Assembly: GCA_903904515.1 (NCBI GenBank)
Contig: CAIVCR010000091.1
Location: forward strand, 1 to 46,238
DNA length: 46,238 nucleotides
DNA from: an uncultured Bacteroidia bacterium
GTDB lineage: Bacteria; Bacteroidota; Bacteroidia; Bacteroidales; Prolixibacteraceae
Reading direction: 5' to 3'
Positions 8,040-16,839 of the stretch are shown here, one piece after another. Made by a program: the position numbers and the translations under genes. Under the pieces are notes generated by a model, which had not been told where the DNA came from, made no database searches, and saw nothing but the letters and a program-made list of their open reading frames with translations. Position 1 is the stretch's first letter. Every line of letters starts with the position of its first letter.

Positions 8040-8882
8040 ATGGCAGAAAAATTTAACCCTCAACAGAAGAGCCTCCAACATCGGTATGATTTAAAAGTAC
8101 TCAACATTGGATTACTCCTACTGATACTTACGTTAATATTCAGTGGTTGTCAAAAAGAAGAACTAAGCAGCACTGCTCCAGCCAATCTAACTGCCAGTGT
8201 TGAAAAGGCTGCAAAAATATCAGCGGTAACTGCAAATTTCACTCCGTGTTACTGGGCTGACCTGATGATTCAAAATGTCACCGATGCCAATAATATCTAT
8301 AGTAATCTCAATTCTGCAGACCTGGTAACCTGGGCCGGAGTAAATGGAGCAACGACTTATTTTTGTAAAACAGACTGCAGCGGTTTGGTGACCAAATTAC
8401 TCAAGCAGACCTATAGTTATACCGACACGTATATCAAGAGTTGGACGGGGACGAGCAACCCCTATGCTTCGACCTATTACAACGAGATAAAAACCAAAGA
8501 TCACTTCTCACAAGTCTCCTCGGTGAGTACTATCAAAAGGGGAGATATCATTGCCATAAAATACCCTGCAACAAGTACAAATACAGGTCACATCATGGTG
8601 GTTGCTTCAGCTCCCGTTCTCCGGACTTCCACCGCACCACTTGTCAGCAACACCAAACAATATGAGGTTTCGGTAATGGATGCTTCATCTTCAGGTCATG
8701 GAAGCCTTGATACGCGGTATATCTCCAGTGGTGTTTTCAATGACGGAATAGGGAGAGGGATTTTCCGTCTTTATACAAACTCAACAGGTGCGATTGTAGG
8801 GTATAGCTGGAGCACCTACTCAACCAGTGATTACTACACCCAGAGCGCAAGACCACTACTTATTGGAAGGCTGATTCCATAG
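8040..8882 (+). CDS. Secreted NlpC/P60-like (papain-fold) lipoprotein
   Basis: A 280-aa lipoprotein: hydrophobic segment and lipobox IFSGC (Cys37) after an unusually long basic N-region, a Ser/Thr/Ala-rich linker, then a cysteine-peptidase-like domain. The presumed catalytic Cys113 sits in TDCSGLVTKL and His184 in NTGHIMVV, with KRGDIIAIK between them, the order seen in NlpC/P60 and CHAP-type peptidoglycan hydrolases. The third residue after His is not obvious. A role in cutting cell-wall peptides or processing secreted protein is inferred from the family only. It is monocistronic, and the short inverted repeat 8903-8943 follows it. Confidence 0.75.
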   Translation: MAEKFNPQQKSLQHRYDLKVLNIGLLLLILTLIFSGCQKEELSSTAPANLTASVEKAAKISAVTANFTPCYWADLMIQNVTDANNIYSNLNSADLVTWAGVNGATTYFCKTDCSGLVTKLLKQTYSYTDTYIKSWTGTSNPYASTYYNEIKTKDHFSQVSSVSTIKRGDIIAIKYPATSTNTGHIMVVASAPVLRTSTAPLVSNTKQYEVSVMDASSSGHGSLDTRYISSGVFNDGIGRGIFRLYTNSTGAIVGYSWSTYSTSDYYTQSARPLLIGRLIP

Positions 8883-8902
8883 CAGATTACAAGGTGTAGC
8901 TA

Positions 8903-8943
8903 AGAAACTATTTAAAATTAAATCTTAAATTTAAACAGGTTCT
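8903..8943. repeat. Short inverted repeat, degenerate member of the AGAAACTGTTTAAA family
   Basis: AGAAACTATTTAAA (8903-8916) and TTTAAACAGGTTCT (8930-8943) pair over 14 bp with two mismatches. Each arm is one base off the end sequence AGAAACTGTTTAAA found intact at 38776-38987 and in half form at 13486-13524. Only 13 AT-rich bases lie between the arms. Confidence 0.6.
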
Positions 8944-8963
8944 AAATAACTGAAAAACAATTA

Positions 8964-9650
8964 CTACCAAACCCTGTTCATCGAAAGTTGAACCTTTACA
9001 CGTATCGATTTGTAAGCTGGTGTCTGGCAAATATCGCTTACGTTATTTACAGATGTCAGCACATTGGTCTCAGGGAAGTATGCTGCCACGCAACCTTGTC
9101 GAATTGGATACGGAATGGCGTAATAACCTTCGATTTTACGCAACTTGTCATCGTAATTACTGGTTAAATCAACCATCTGTTCTGAAGAAATATTCAGATG
9201 AACCATATCTTTTTTGTTCATAAACAGGATGTGGCGCTCATTGGTGATTCCCCGGCAACGATCGTTTAGTCCGAAAATGGAGGTATTGAACTGATCGTGA
9301 CTGCGGATAGTCATCAAAAGCAGTTCCCCCTCATTGGGGACAACCATTTCAACCGGACAGTTGCTGAAATGCGCCTTGGAGTTGGTGGTTTTAAAGACCC
9401 TGTTTCTTAACGGATTTTCCAGATAATACCCTTCTTCTGATCCCGATTTTTCCTCCAAATCTTTCAAGGCCGGAATAACCTGCGAAATTGTGGAGCGAAT
9501 AAATTGATAGTCATTTTCAAAACGTCGCCAGTCGATTTTGTTATGATCTCCAAGTGTTGCCCTTGCCATTCCAGCCACAATAGAAACTTCACTCTTCGTA
9601 TGGGGCGAAAACCGGGGAAGGCAGCCGCGCGAGAAACCAATTAGTGATTT
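8964..9650 (-). pseudogene. C-terminal remnant of a YdeP-type molybdopterin oxidoreductase
   Basis: About 228 in-frame codons match the C-terminal end of the formate-dehydrogenase-alpha-like (YdeP, about 760 aa) molybdopterin oxidoreductases. Order: SRGCLPRFSPHTKSEVSIVA, GMARATLGDHNKIDW, then MTIRSHDQFNTSIFGLNDR, the dinucleotide-binding domain, and QGCVAAYFPETNVL to TPAYKS near the end. Homologous sequence continues upstream of any ATG and stops at an in-frame TAA (9651-9653). The N-terminal 500-odd residues with the Fe-S and Mo-cofactor domains are missing; next comes the terminator of the neighbouring gene. So the gene has lost its 5' part and promoter and should be non-functional. The remaining frame has no internal stop, which suggests a recent loss. 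No FdhD or mobA gene is near. Confidence 0.85.
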
Positions 9651-9677
9651 TTATAAAAATAATCGTTAGAAAGGAAT

Positions 9678-9715
9678 AAAAAAGGGTCCCGACCTGTTGG
9701 TCTGAACCCTTTTTT
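9678..9715. terminator. Rho-independent terminator of the sugar isomerase-like gene
   Basis: AAAAAAGGGT (9678-9687) pairs with ACCCTTTTTT (9706-9715), and GACC/GGTC (9691-9694/9699-9702) extends the stem inside. On the minus strand a T-tract follows, just after the stop at 9750. Confidence 0.85.
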
Positions 9716-9749
9716 ATAATGATATTAAAATCTAAGAGTATTCTGTACC

Positions 9750-10658
9750 TTAGGATTTTAAGATTTTTGTAGTAATATTTTTGATGCTCTTATCGATTCC
9801 TTCAAAAGGTTTTCCGTTACCCTGATTATCATCCTCAACAAACAGGTATTTCATTCCGCCGATTTTCTTTGCTGCGAGAATATGTTTGAAATCGATAACA
9901 CCCTCTCCGACACTGCAAATATCGTCCTTGATCACCGTGTAGAATGGTGCCTGTTTGGTATGCATATCTTTAAAGTGGAGGAGCTGGAATCTGCCCGGAT
10001 ATTTCTTAAACATGGCCACAGGATCCTGACCGGCTTTTGAAGCCCAGAACAGGTCTAATTCCATTGTAATCAGATTTGCATCCATACCGGGTAAAAACAG
10101 ATCATAATAAGGGACTATTCCATCGGTTTTAGCAAACTCAAAATTATGGTTGTGGTATCCAAACTGGATGCCGACACTTTTAGTAATCTTAGCCACTTCA
10201 TTGCAATCGGCAATCATCTTTTTGTACGATTCAATATTGCGGTCAACCTCTTCGATCCATGGTTTGATACAGAATTTAACTCCCAGCTCAGCATGCACAT
10301 CGGCCATTAATTTTGATTTATCCAGTGATATCGAGGCCGATTCAACCTGGGTGTGACTGCTCAGGGGAACCAATCCCAAATCACCTACAATTTTTTTGAA
10401 TTCAGAAGCTGTATAACCATAGAACTTACCATCTTTATAACCCGCTAATTCAAGATTTTTATACCCGATGTCCGAGACCTTCTTTAATGTCCCCTTAACA
10501 TCTGCCGTCATGGCATCCCGGATCGAATAAAGCTGGATACCAACGCCAAAGCTTTTCCTTCCTTTATCAGCGACTGCCGCATATCCGGCAGAACCGAGTA
10601 ACATCATACTGACTGATCCCATAGCTGAAATTTTTAAGAACTCTCTTCTGTTTTTCAT
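9750..10658 (-). CDS. Exported sugar phosphate isomerase/epimerase-like TIM-barrel protein
   Basis: A 302-aa protein of the xylose-isomerase-like/AP endonuclease 2 superfamily, with a twin-arginine-like leader (NRREFLKISAMGSVSMMLLG). Barrel segments visible are GVGIQLYSIRD, YKNLELAGYKDGKFYGYTA, LSSHTQVE, VKFCIKPWIEEVDRN, IQFGYHNHNFEF, MELDLFWASKAGQDP, LLHFKDMH and YLFVEDDNQ. The Glu, Asp, His residues in FGYHNHNFEF, MELDLFW and LHFKDMH are the expected metal ligands. Start chosen at 10658 because a good promoter (10704-10737) lies between it and the other in-frame ATG at 10760. Such exported paralogues are common in Bacteroidota beside sugar dehydrogenases; here none is adjacent. Substrate unknown. 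Confidence 0.88.
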   Translation of the reverse strand: MKNRREFLKISAMGSVSMMLLGSAGYAAVADKGRKSFGVGIQLYSIRDAMTADVKGTLKKVSDIGYKNLELAGYKDGKFYGYTASEFKKIVGDLGLVPLSSHTQVESASISLDKSKLMADVHAELGVKFCIKPWIEEVDRNIESYKKMIADCNEVAKITKSVGIQFGYHNHNFEFAKTDGIVPYYDLFLPGMDANLITMELDLFWASKAGQDPVAMFKKYPGRFQLLHFKDMHTKQAPFYTVIKDDICSVGEGVIDFKHILAAKKIGGMKYLFVEDDNQGNGKPFEGIDKSIKNITTKILKS

Positions 10659-10703
10659 AGGTAAAAAATGTTTGTATTTTAAGATTGATTTAATCTGATA
10701 ATA

Positions 10704-10737
10704 CAAAAGTAATACTCTCATTCTAAGATTAGAACAA
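10704..10737 (-). promoter_or_regulatory. Bacteroidota-type promoter for the isomerase-like gene
   Basis: On the minus strand TTG (10735-10737), 23 nt, TACTTTTG (10704-10711). The start of transcription would be near 10697, about 40 nt before the ATG at 10658. This rules out the upstream in-frame ATG at 10760. Confidence 0.5.
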
Positions 10738-10821
10738 TCCGGAAGAAAAATGCATCCCAATCAAAAAGAAATTGCAGATTTTACAATTCTAAATGTGAAA
10801 ACTTTGATCGCTATTTTTTTT

Positions 10822-10925
10822 ATCTGTGTTCATCTCTCCAATCAGTGTCATCAGCGTTCCTATATTATTAACTCATAATAAAAATCAGAACACTGATGAC
10901 ACTGATCTAACGGATATTTACAGAT
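10822..10925. repeat. Imperfect palindromic repeat, 38-bp arms
   Basis: The inner 19 bp ATCAGTGTCATCAGYGTTC (10841-10859) return inverted at 10888-10906 with one mismatch. The outer parts share ATCTGT and ATC at the same spacing (10822-10827 against 10920-10925). The two 38-bp arms flank 28 AT-rich bases. This resembles abundant REP-like intergenic repeats of Bacteroidota; family not confirmed. Confidence 0.65.
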
Positions 10926-10993
10926 TTTTACCCATAGGCTGATGGAAAGTTCTATTTTCTGAAGCTCCCTGCGTTAGTGATTAATCCCTGTTC

Positions 10994-11044
10994 AGGTAAA
11001 CCCAGGTCCCATGTTATACCATAAAGATGGTATTCAATTTACCT
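10994..11044 (+). other. Nested hairpin in the cysD leader region
   Basis: An outer stem AGGTAAA/TTTACCT (10994-11000/11038-11044) encloses ATACCAT/ATGGTAT (11016-11022/11027-11033) with an AAAG loop. It lies about 100 nt before cysD. It could be a leader RNA structure or simply a weak hairpin. Confidence 0.3.
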
Positions 11045-11142
11045 CTAATAGGGGATTTCGTAACTATTCAATTTCCGCTTAATTCGTGCTTTTAAACAGA
11101 GACATAATTAATCCCGGGTAGGTTATCCGGAAATTCGAAAAT

Positions 11143-12048
11143 ATGGAATACAAAAAATTGACCCATCTGAAAGAACTGGAATCCGAATCAATCTATATTT
11201 TACGCGAAGTGGTGGCTAAATTTGAGCGTCCATCCCTCCTTTTTTCGGGTGGAAAAGATTCAATTGTGATGGCCCACCTGGCGTATAAAGCATTTTATCC
11301 CGGAGTTATCCCGTTTCCATTTGTCCACATCGATACGGGGCATAATTTTGACGAGACCCTTACCTACCGCGATGAACTGATCGGGCGCATGGGGGCCACA
11401 TTGATTGTTGGCTCAGTAGAGGAATCAATCCGGCAAGGGAGGGCTTATGAAGAAAAAGGGTATAGTGCCAGTCGCAATAAACTGCAAACAGTCACTTTAC
11501 TGGATACCCTTGAAAAACACCGTTTTGATGCAGCCCTTGGCGGTGCACGACGGGACGAAGAGAAGGCCCGTTCCAAGGAGCGTGTTTTTTCGCACCGGGA
11601 TGAATTTGGTCAGTGGAATCCAAAGAATCAGCGACCCGAATTGTGGAATATCTTTAACGGAAAGAAAAAAGAGGGGGAACATTTCAGGATCTTCCCGATC
11701 AGTAACTGGACAGAGATGGACGTGTGGCAATATATCCTTCTGGAAAATATCGTTTTGCCATCACTTTATTACACGCATGAGCGGGAAGTATTTGAGCGTG
11801 ACGGAACAATCTATGCCGCACTACCCGCTATACCGCGCAAACCAACCGAAAAGGTTACACTTCGCAGGGTTCGTTGCCGTACAATCGGGGATATCACCTG
11901 TACCGGTCTGACACTTTCAACGGCAAACAGCCTGGACGAGATTATAACCGAAATTGCAGGATCGCGGGTAACTGAACGGGGCGGACGGGCAGATGACCGA
12001 CGATCGGAGGCCGCCATGGAGGACCGTAAGAAAGAGGGTTATTTTTAA
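11143..12048 (+). CDS. cysD: Sulfate adenylyltransferase subunit 2 (CysD)
   Basis: The catalytic subunit of ATP sulfurylase, which makes adenosine 5'-phosphosulfate (APS) from sulfate and ATP in the cytoplasm. The PP-loop SGGKDS is at residues 35-40. HIDTGHNFDETL, GGARRDEEKARSKER, WNIFNGK and FPISNWTEMDVWQYI are all family signatures, as is the C-terminal RRVRCRTIGDITCTG. Length 301 aa is normal. cysN follows after 56 nt on the same strand, as expected for the heterodimer. APS kinase (cysC), APS/PAPS reductase (cysH) and a sulfate transporter are not in the window, so the fate of APS cannot be read here: cysteine synthesis or sulfation are both possible. Confidence 0.97.
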   Translation: MEYKKLTHLKELESESIYILREVVAKFERPSLLFSGGKDSIVMAHLAYKAFYPGVIPFPFVHIDTGHNFDETLTYRDELIGRMGATLIVGSVEESIRQGRAYEEKGYSASRNKLQTVTLLDTLEKHRFDAALGGARRDEEKARSKERVFSHRDEFGQWNPKNQRPELWNIFNGKKKEGEHFRIFPISNWTEMDVWQYILLENIVLPSLYYTHEREVFERDGTIYAALPAIPRKPTEKVTLRRVRCRTIGDITCTGLTLSTANSLDEIITEIAGSRVTERGGRADDRRSEAAMEDRKKEGYF

Positions 12049-12104
12049 AGGCGCCAAATTATTAACCGATTGAAAAGTTTATTCGCATCATTAATATTAG
12101 AAAG

Positions 12105-13472
12105 ATGTCACATCAAAATAATACAACCAGTTTGAAAACTTCCCAAAATTCAGCTGTACCAAAAGACGATAGCCAGGCAGTCATAGGTTTTCTGGATATG
12201 GAACTGCTTCGTGTAAGCACTGCAGGAAGTGTTGACGACGGGAAAAGCACCCTCATTGGCCGGCTGCTCTACGACAGCAAATCGATATTTGAAGACCAGA
12301 TGATTGCAGTTCAGGAGGCGAGTGACCGATTGGGAAACGATGAAATCAATCTGGCATTGCTCACCGACGGACTTCGGGCCGAAAGGGAACAGGGGATAAC
12401 CATCGATGTGGCTTACCGCTACTTTGCCACTCCAAAACGCAAGTTTATTATTGCCGACACTCCGGGACATATTGAGTACACCCGCAACATGGTCACAGGG
12501 GCATCAACCGCAGATGTGGCGATCATCCTGATTGATGCAAGGCTTGGCATTGTAGAACAAACCAAAAGGCACTCTTATATTGCGTCGTTACTACAAATTC
12601 CGGATGTAATTCTGGCCGTCAATAAAATGGATCTGGTTGACTTTTCAGAGGAGGTTTATAACACGATACAAGCTGAATTTGAAGTGATTTCAAAAAAGCT
12701 CAATTTCAAAAAAGTCCACTTCATCCCTATTTCGGCAAAAAACGGAGATAACGTGGTCGAGCCGTCCCAAAATATGTCCTGGTATACCGGGCAACCATTA
12801 TTGGACCTGCTTGAAAAGATTCCGGTACATAATACGGATAACGAGCTTGCCCCCCGCTTCCCGGTTCAATTTGTGATCGATTCCTCCAGTGAGAGTCATC
12901 CCGACAGCAAGAGTTTTGCCGGGCGCGTCTCGGGTGGAGTTTTTAGTGTTGGAGATTCCCTGCTTGCCTTGCCATCGAATAAGTTGTCGGTGATTAAAGC
13001 GATCCATGATGGTCCGACAGAAATTTCAGTGGCATCAACACCACAGTCGGTTACATTAGTTCTGAATGGATTTACAGATATAAAACGAGGGGATATGCTT
13101 GTCAGGCTGAATAAGAATTATCCCAAATACAGCTCGAGCATCTCGTTGCAGGTTTGCTGGTTGAATGAGAAGCCGCTGCGGGTTGGTGAAAAATACATTA
13201 TCCAACATACTACCGATGAAACTCATGCAATAATTACGGATATCCGCTATAAGGTTAACATCAACACCCTTGAGAATATTCATGACGTTGCCAGTGTTTT
13301 AATGAACGACATCGCGCACATCACGATCAAGACGCTCAAACCGTTGAAATATGACAATTACAGTGAGAACCGCATAACCGGTAGCCTCATCTTAATTGAT
13401 GAGAATACCTTTAATACGGTTGGTGCAGGGATGATTGTTACCGATGAGGAGGTCTATTCCTATAATATCTAG
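12105..13472 (+). CDS. cysN: Sulfate adenylyltransferase subunit 1, GTPase (CysN)
   Basis: The EF-Tu-like GTPase subunit of ATP sulfurylase; GTP hydrolysis drives APS formation by CysD. The P-loop GSVDDGKST is at 41-49, switch II DTPGHIEYTRNM near 118-130, and NKMD near 173, followed by two beta-barrel domains. At 455 aa it has no fused APS kinase domain, which would add about 170 residues at the C-terminus. The N-terminal 25 residues are Ser/Asn/Gln-rich and poorly conserved, as in many relatives. It ends 58 bases from the convergent histidine kinase gene, with a short repeat (13486-13524) between them. Confidence 0.96.
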   Translation: MSHQNNTTSLKTSQNSAVPKDDSQAVIGFLDMELLRVSTAGSVDDGKSTLIGRLLYDSKSIFEDQMIAVQEASDRLGNDEINLALLTDGLRAEREQGITIDVAYRYFATPKRKFIIADTPGHIEYTRNMVTGASTADVAIILIDARLGIVEQTKRHSYIASLLQIPDVILAVNKMDLVDFSEEVYNTIQAEFEVISKKLNFKKVHFIPISAKNGDNVVEPSQNMSWYTGQPLLDLLEKIPVHNTDNELAPRFPVQFVIDSSSESHPDSKSFAGRVSGGVFSVGDSLLALPSNKLSVIKAIHDGPTEISVASTPQSVTLVLNGFTDIKRGDMLVRLNKNYPKYSSSISLQVCWLNEKPLRVGEKYIIQHTTDETHAIITDIRYKVNINTLENIHDVASVLMNDIAHITIKTLKPLKYDNYSENRITGSLILIDENTFNTVGAGMIVTDEEVYSYNI

Positions 13473-13476
13473 AAAA

Positions 13477-13531
13477 AAGAATCTTAGAAACTGTTTAAAT
13501 TTCGGGATTAAAAAAACAACTTTAGATTCTT
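13477..13531. repeat. Short solo copy of the AGAAACTGTTTAAA repeat in a hairpin
   Basis: 13486-13503 (AGAAACTGTTTAAATTTC) equals the left end of the 38776-38987 element. 13504-13524 equals its right inner end except for one A fewer; the 162 bases between them there are missing here. An outer pair AAGAATCT/AGATTCTT (13477-13484/13524-13531) makes a weak hairpin between the convergent cysN and kinase genes, overlapping the kinase stop. Confidence 0.65.
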
Positions 13532-16500
13532 AGCCATTACGCAGCTCCATCGGGATGTAGAGTTCGACCATTAGTCCAACTGAGTTTCCGTTTTCAGATA
13601 AATCGGTATAGATTATTTTGTATCTCTCCGATGACCCTGGAGGATTAAATAGTCGTATGCGGGACCCCGTTATAAAGGTGCTATGCGGACGGTCGTTGAT
13701 GGGTGAGAATCCGCTGTTAAGACGCGCCCTTTCTCTCCCTATCCCGTTATCGGAGATTGTGCATTTAATAATGCCTTCCTCTCCCTTTTCAAAGATGATC
13801 GAGAGATGCCCTTTACTCTGAATCCGGCCAAATCCGTGCTTAACTGCATTTTCCGCAAAAGGCTGCACCAACATAGGCGGAATTAAAATCGTCTCTCCCG
13901 TTTCAACCAAATTGCTGGTGATGGTAAAGTCAAATTTTTCAGAGAAACGCATCTGTTCCAACCTCAGGTAACTGTGCAGGAAACTCACCTCCTGTTCAAG
14001 GGGAATAACGCGAAGGGTGGCATTCCCAAGAGACTCCCTCACAACTTTAGAGAAATCAGAGAGATATGACAGTACTTCGTCTGTTTTATTGGCGAGAACG
14101 TAATACTGAATGCCATTCACACAGTTGAAAATAAAGTGGGGATTCATCTGAGCCTGAAGTGCCTGCATCTCAAGCTGCACTATTTTCTTTTCAATCTCCG
14201 ATTTCCGCTGTTCCTTTTGCCTGCCCGTTTGAATATATTTCCTGATTGCCAGAATTGCTGAGAGCAGAACCATTAAAATTGCTAAAAGCTGCAGGTACCA
14301 GAGGCCCCACCAGGGATGACCGATATTAAGTCCGACGACCAGCGGTTCCCCGCTATCAAGAGAATACATATTGTAAGACTCAACGCAGAATTGATAATTT
14401 CCCGGTGGAAGATTGGTGTAAACAGCTCTTCTGCTGCTACTCCCCTGTTTCCAGACTTTATCGTAACCCTTTAACATATAGCGGAATCTATCCTTCCGGG
14501 GATTGAGATAGTTCAGTATATCGTAATAAAAAACAAGGTTGTTTTCAAAATACCGGAGTTTCAGGTTCCCCTTTTTAAGTTTGCTCAATACCTCTTCCCC
14601 ATTTCCCGGAATGGTATCAGCAGGAGAATTATTAATCTCGAATGACTTTAAAACGATTTTAGCCAAAGGATCCATTCCGGAATTAAAGTTGTTTGTATTG
14701 AACCGGATAACTTTGTCGCCGGCTCCTATCCATAACCAGCCTGCCGTGTCAATCAGCGCTCTTCCGGATGAGCTGCCGGTATAACCTTCCTCCTCGTCGA
14801 TAAAACGGATGACATATTCATTTTTTCGGTAAAGTTTCTCGAGGTCGATGCAATTCAAACCAACGTTGGTGCCAACCCACAATTTACTACTGTGATCCAC
14901 CGAAAGCCAGGAGATCGAATTACCCTGTAATCCGGAATCGCCATTGATGCGGTAATCAATTTTAAGGTTATTATTTTTATAGGTGGCTATACAGATCTCG
15001 CCTGTATTAGAGCCAAAAATAACATGCCCTTTTTCATCCAAGCAGATATCTTTCAGGTCTTTTCTGATTGTCGAATCAGATTTATTAAAGTTTACCAGCT
15101 TAGTCCCCTGGCTCATCCATAAACCTGAAGCCAGGGTTGTATACCAGATCTGGTTACCATATTTTACTGAACGGGTCACACCTCTGGGGTCGCCATCCTT
15201 CGTAAAGGTGAAAAACAACGATCTGGGATAATCCCAGTTATGGCTGATTCCTATTCGACTTTCCCTGAATCTGGGATTTATCATCGTTGCCTCACCTGAA
15301 TAGATTAAGGTATCGCCAAGGGGCGTCAGTTCCGCTGCAAAACCTTCCAGTCCGAGATATTCCGGACGACCATCCAAATCCCGGTAACGGAAAAGACCGA
15401 ATTCATTCGGGATTAGCATTGCATGATTCTGATCTTCTGCTATTTTACTAAAATTGAATTCATGTTTTTTTTCAAAATCAGGAAGCAGTGCGTTATCTAT
15501 TTTACTTACTGCCAGCCTCGCCTTAAACTCTTGTGGATAGGGCAGCTGATTTCTGTTGTTCCAAAACCGTCTTAGCGCCACAATCATCAGATGTTTTTTA
15601 AGATTAGTCAAGCTACCATCAGAGTCTATCCGGGTTAAATCGCGATTACCAGAAATCCAGATTTTATTTTTTGTATCGAGGTAAATGTCATTGATTCGCT
15701 TCTGTCCCTGACTAAAATAGGAAGCCGGAAAATTCTCTATCGTAGTCCCAGGAACCATAAACAAACCCTCATTCAGGGTGCCTATCCATAAGAGATCCTG
15801 CTCCCGATCGGATAAAACGGTCCAGACTTCCCGGTCGGTGATGCCAAATGGAAGGGTATAATTACGAAATGTGTTCCCATCGTATCTGAACACTCCCCCC
15901 TGACGCTCCATTCCGGGAATTGACCAGCTCGCAAACCAGAGATCACCTCTCCGGTCTTCTGTAATTCCGAATATTTGACCTAAGGTGTCATTTTTAACAA
16001 TACCCCCATTTTTATAAATCCATACCCCTTTATTGGTAAACGAAAAGATGGTATCGCGCTTTGACGTGAGATAGGTTGAGAAACTGTGACGAGGATAGAA
16101 AACACTACTATCGTGAAGGCTGATGTATTTATTTTGATCGGGGTAATACCGGATAGGGCTAAAGTGGTTGTAGGTGGTGATGTAGATGAATTTCCCGGCA
16201 TCGAGTATACTGGTAATGCAGGTAAACCGAATTTTTCCGAGAGCCTTATCGCCCAGAGAATTTGTAATATTCTCCCCCCTGATTATACTAATCCCTTTAT
16301 AGCCTCCGGCAAAGAGGGAATGAGCGTTTTTAGAATAACACAGGACCCTGATGTGATCTTCAGCCAGTCCGTTCTTTTTTGTAAATCGCACAAAATGTTT
16401 GCCATCATATTTGAAAAGTCCTTCGCCATGACTTCCAAACCACATATTTCCCTGCTCATCCTCAGCAATCGCCCATACCTGGCTCGCTGTCATCCCTTCC

Positions 16501-16757
16501 GAAGACTTGAATATCCGAAAAGACCTGCCGTCAAAGGAACACAATCCCGCATCTGTTCCGATCCATAACAAACCACGTGTGTCTTTGAAGATACATCGAA
16601 TAGACATGCTGGGAAGACCATCGCGCATTGTAAAATGGCGGGAGGGGTAATTCTGGCCTGCCAAATGAAGTGGATTCAGACAACAAAGCAGCAAAAGTAA
16701 GCGAACCATTGTTAGTCCGGTGACTTTAGCCCAACATGCTCCGATGCCTTTAATCAT
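13530..16757 (-). CDS. Two-component-propeller sensor histidine kinase (LytS type)
   Basis: A 1075-aa membrane sensor. A signal peptide is followed by about 14 periplasmic beta-propeller repeats of the two-component regulator type (for example TRGLLWIGTDAGLCSFDG, EQGNMWFGSHGEGLFKYDG, SSKLWVGTNVGLNCID). Then come a Y_Y_Y domain (FRYMLKGYDKVWKQGSSSRR, NLPPGNYQFCVES), one membrane helix (about 795-820), a coiled coil, and a His_kinase (PF06580) domain with phospho-acceptor His874 in QMNPHFIFNCVN and an ATPase with QPFAENAVKHGF and DNGIGRERAR. No receiver or AraC domain is fused, unlike hybrid propeller regulators of glycan loci. It follows the LytTR regulator on the same strand. A later in-frame ATG (16709) directly before the hydrophobic core would give 1059 aa and is equally plausible. 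The ligand is probably an extracellular glycan fragment by analogy only. Confidence 0.93.
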   Translation of the reverse strand: MIKGIGACWAKVTGLTMVRLLLLLCCLNPLHLAGQNYPSRHFTMRDGLPSMSIRCIFKDTRGLLWIGTDAGLCSFDGRSFRIFKSSEGMTASQVWAIAEDEQGNMWFGSHGEGLFKYDGKHFVRFTKKNGLAEDHIRVLCYSKNAHSLFAGGYKGISIIRGENITNSLGDKALGKIRFTCITSILDAGKFIYITTYNHFSPIRYYPDQNKYISLHDSSVFYPRHSFSTYLTSKRDTIFSFTNKGVWIYKNGGIVKNDTLGQIFGITEDRRGDLWFASWSIPGMERQGGVFRYDGNTFRNYTLPFGITDREVWTVLSDREQDLLWIGTLNEGLFMVPGTTIENFPASYFSQGQKRINDIYLDTKNKIWISGNRDLTRIDSDGSLTNLKKHLMIVALRRFWNNRNQLPYPQEFKARLAVSKIDNALLPDFEKKHEFNFSKIAEDQNHAMLIPNEFGLFRYRDLDGRPEYLGLEGFAAELTPLGDTLIYSGEATMINPRFRESRIGISHNWDYPRSLFFTFTKDGDPRGVTRSVKYGNQIWYTTLASGLWMSQGTKLVNFNKSDSTIRKDLKDICLDEKGHVIFGSNTGEICIATYKNNNLKIDYRINGDSGLQGNSISWLSVDHSSKLWVGTNVGLNCIDLEKLYRKNEYVIRFIDEEEGYTGSSSGRALIDTAGWLWIGAGDKVIRFNTNNFNSGMDPLAKIVLKSFEINNSPADTIPGNGEEVLSKLKKGNLKLRYFENNLVFYYDILNYLNPRKDRFRYMLKGYDKVWKQGSSSRRAVYTNLPPGNYQFCVESYNMYSLDSGEPLVVGLNIGHPWWGLWYLQLLAILMVLLSAILAIRKYIQTGRQKEQRKSEIEKKIVQLEMQALQAQMNPHFIFNCVNGIQYYVLANKTDEVLSYLSDFSKVVRESLGNATLRVIPLEQEVSFLHSYLRLEQMRFSEKFDFTITSNLVETGETILIPPMLVQPFAENAVKHGFGRIQSKGHLSIIFEKGEEGIIKCTISDNGIGRERARLNSGFSPINDRPHSTFITGSRIRLFNPPGSSERYKIIYTDLSENGNSVGLMVELYIPMELRNG

Positions 16758-16839
16758 TCGTGTGATTATGTGTTGAATATAGTTAGTTCTGACTCAAGAT
16801 CAGTCGCTCGTTAACCCGCAGTGCAATTTTTTTCATTCT

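Larger units (their letters stand above)
10659..11142. other. 484-bp intergenic region with palindromic repeat and possible structured leader
   Basis: Holds the promoter of the isomerase-like gene (10704-10737, minus strand), a 104-bp imperfect palindrome (10822-10925) and a small nested hairpin (10994-11044) in front of cysD. No protein-coding frame is convincing. I looked for a recognisable riboswitch before cysD and could not support one. Confidence 0.6.

Noticed and set aside
10659..11142. SAM or other known riboswitch before cysD
   Set aside because: No conserved core of a known class could be matched by eye; only a small hairpin remains and is reported as weak.
16086..16568. 160-aa open frame opposite the histidine kinase gene
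   Set aside because: It is antisense to the clear propeller repeats of the kinase, has no family features and no promoter-like sequence.
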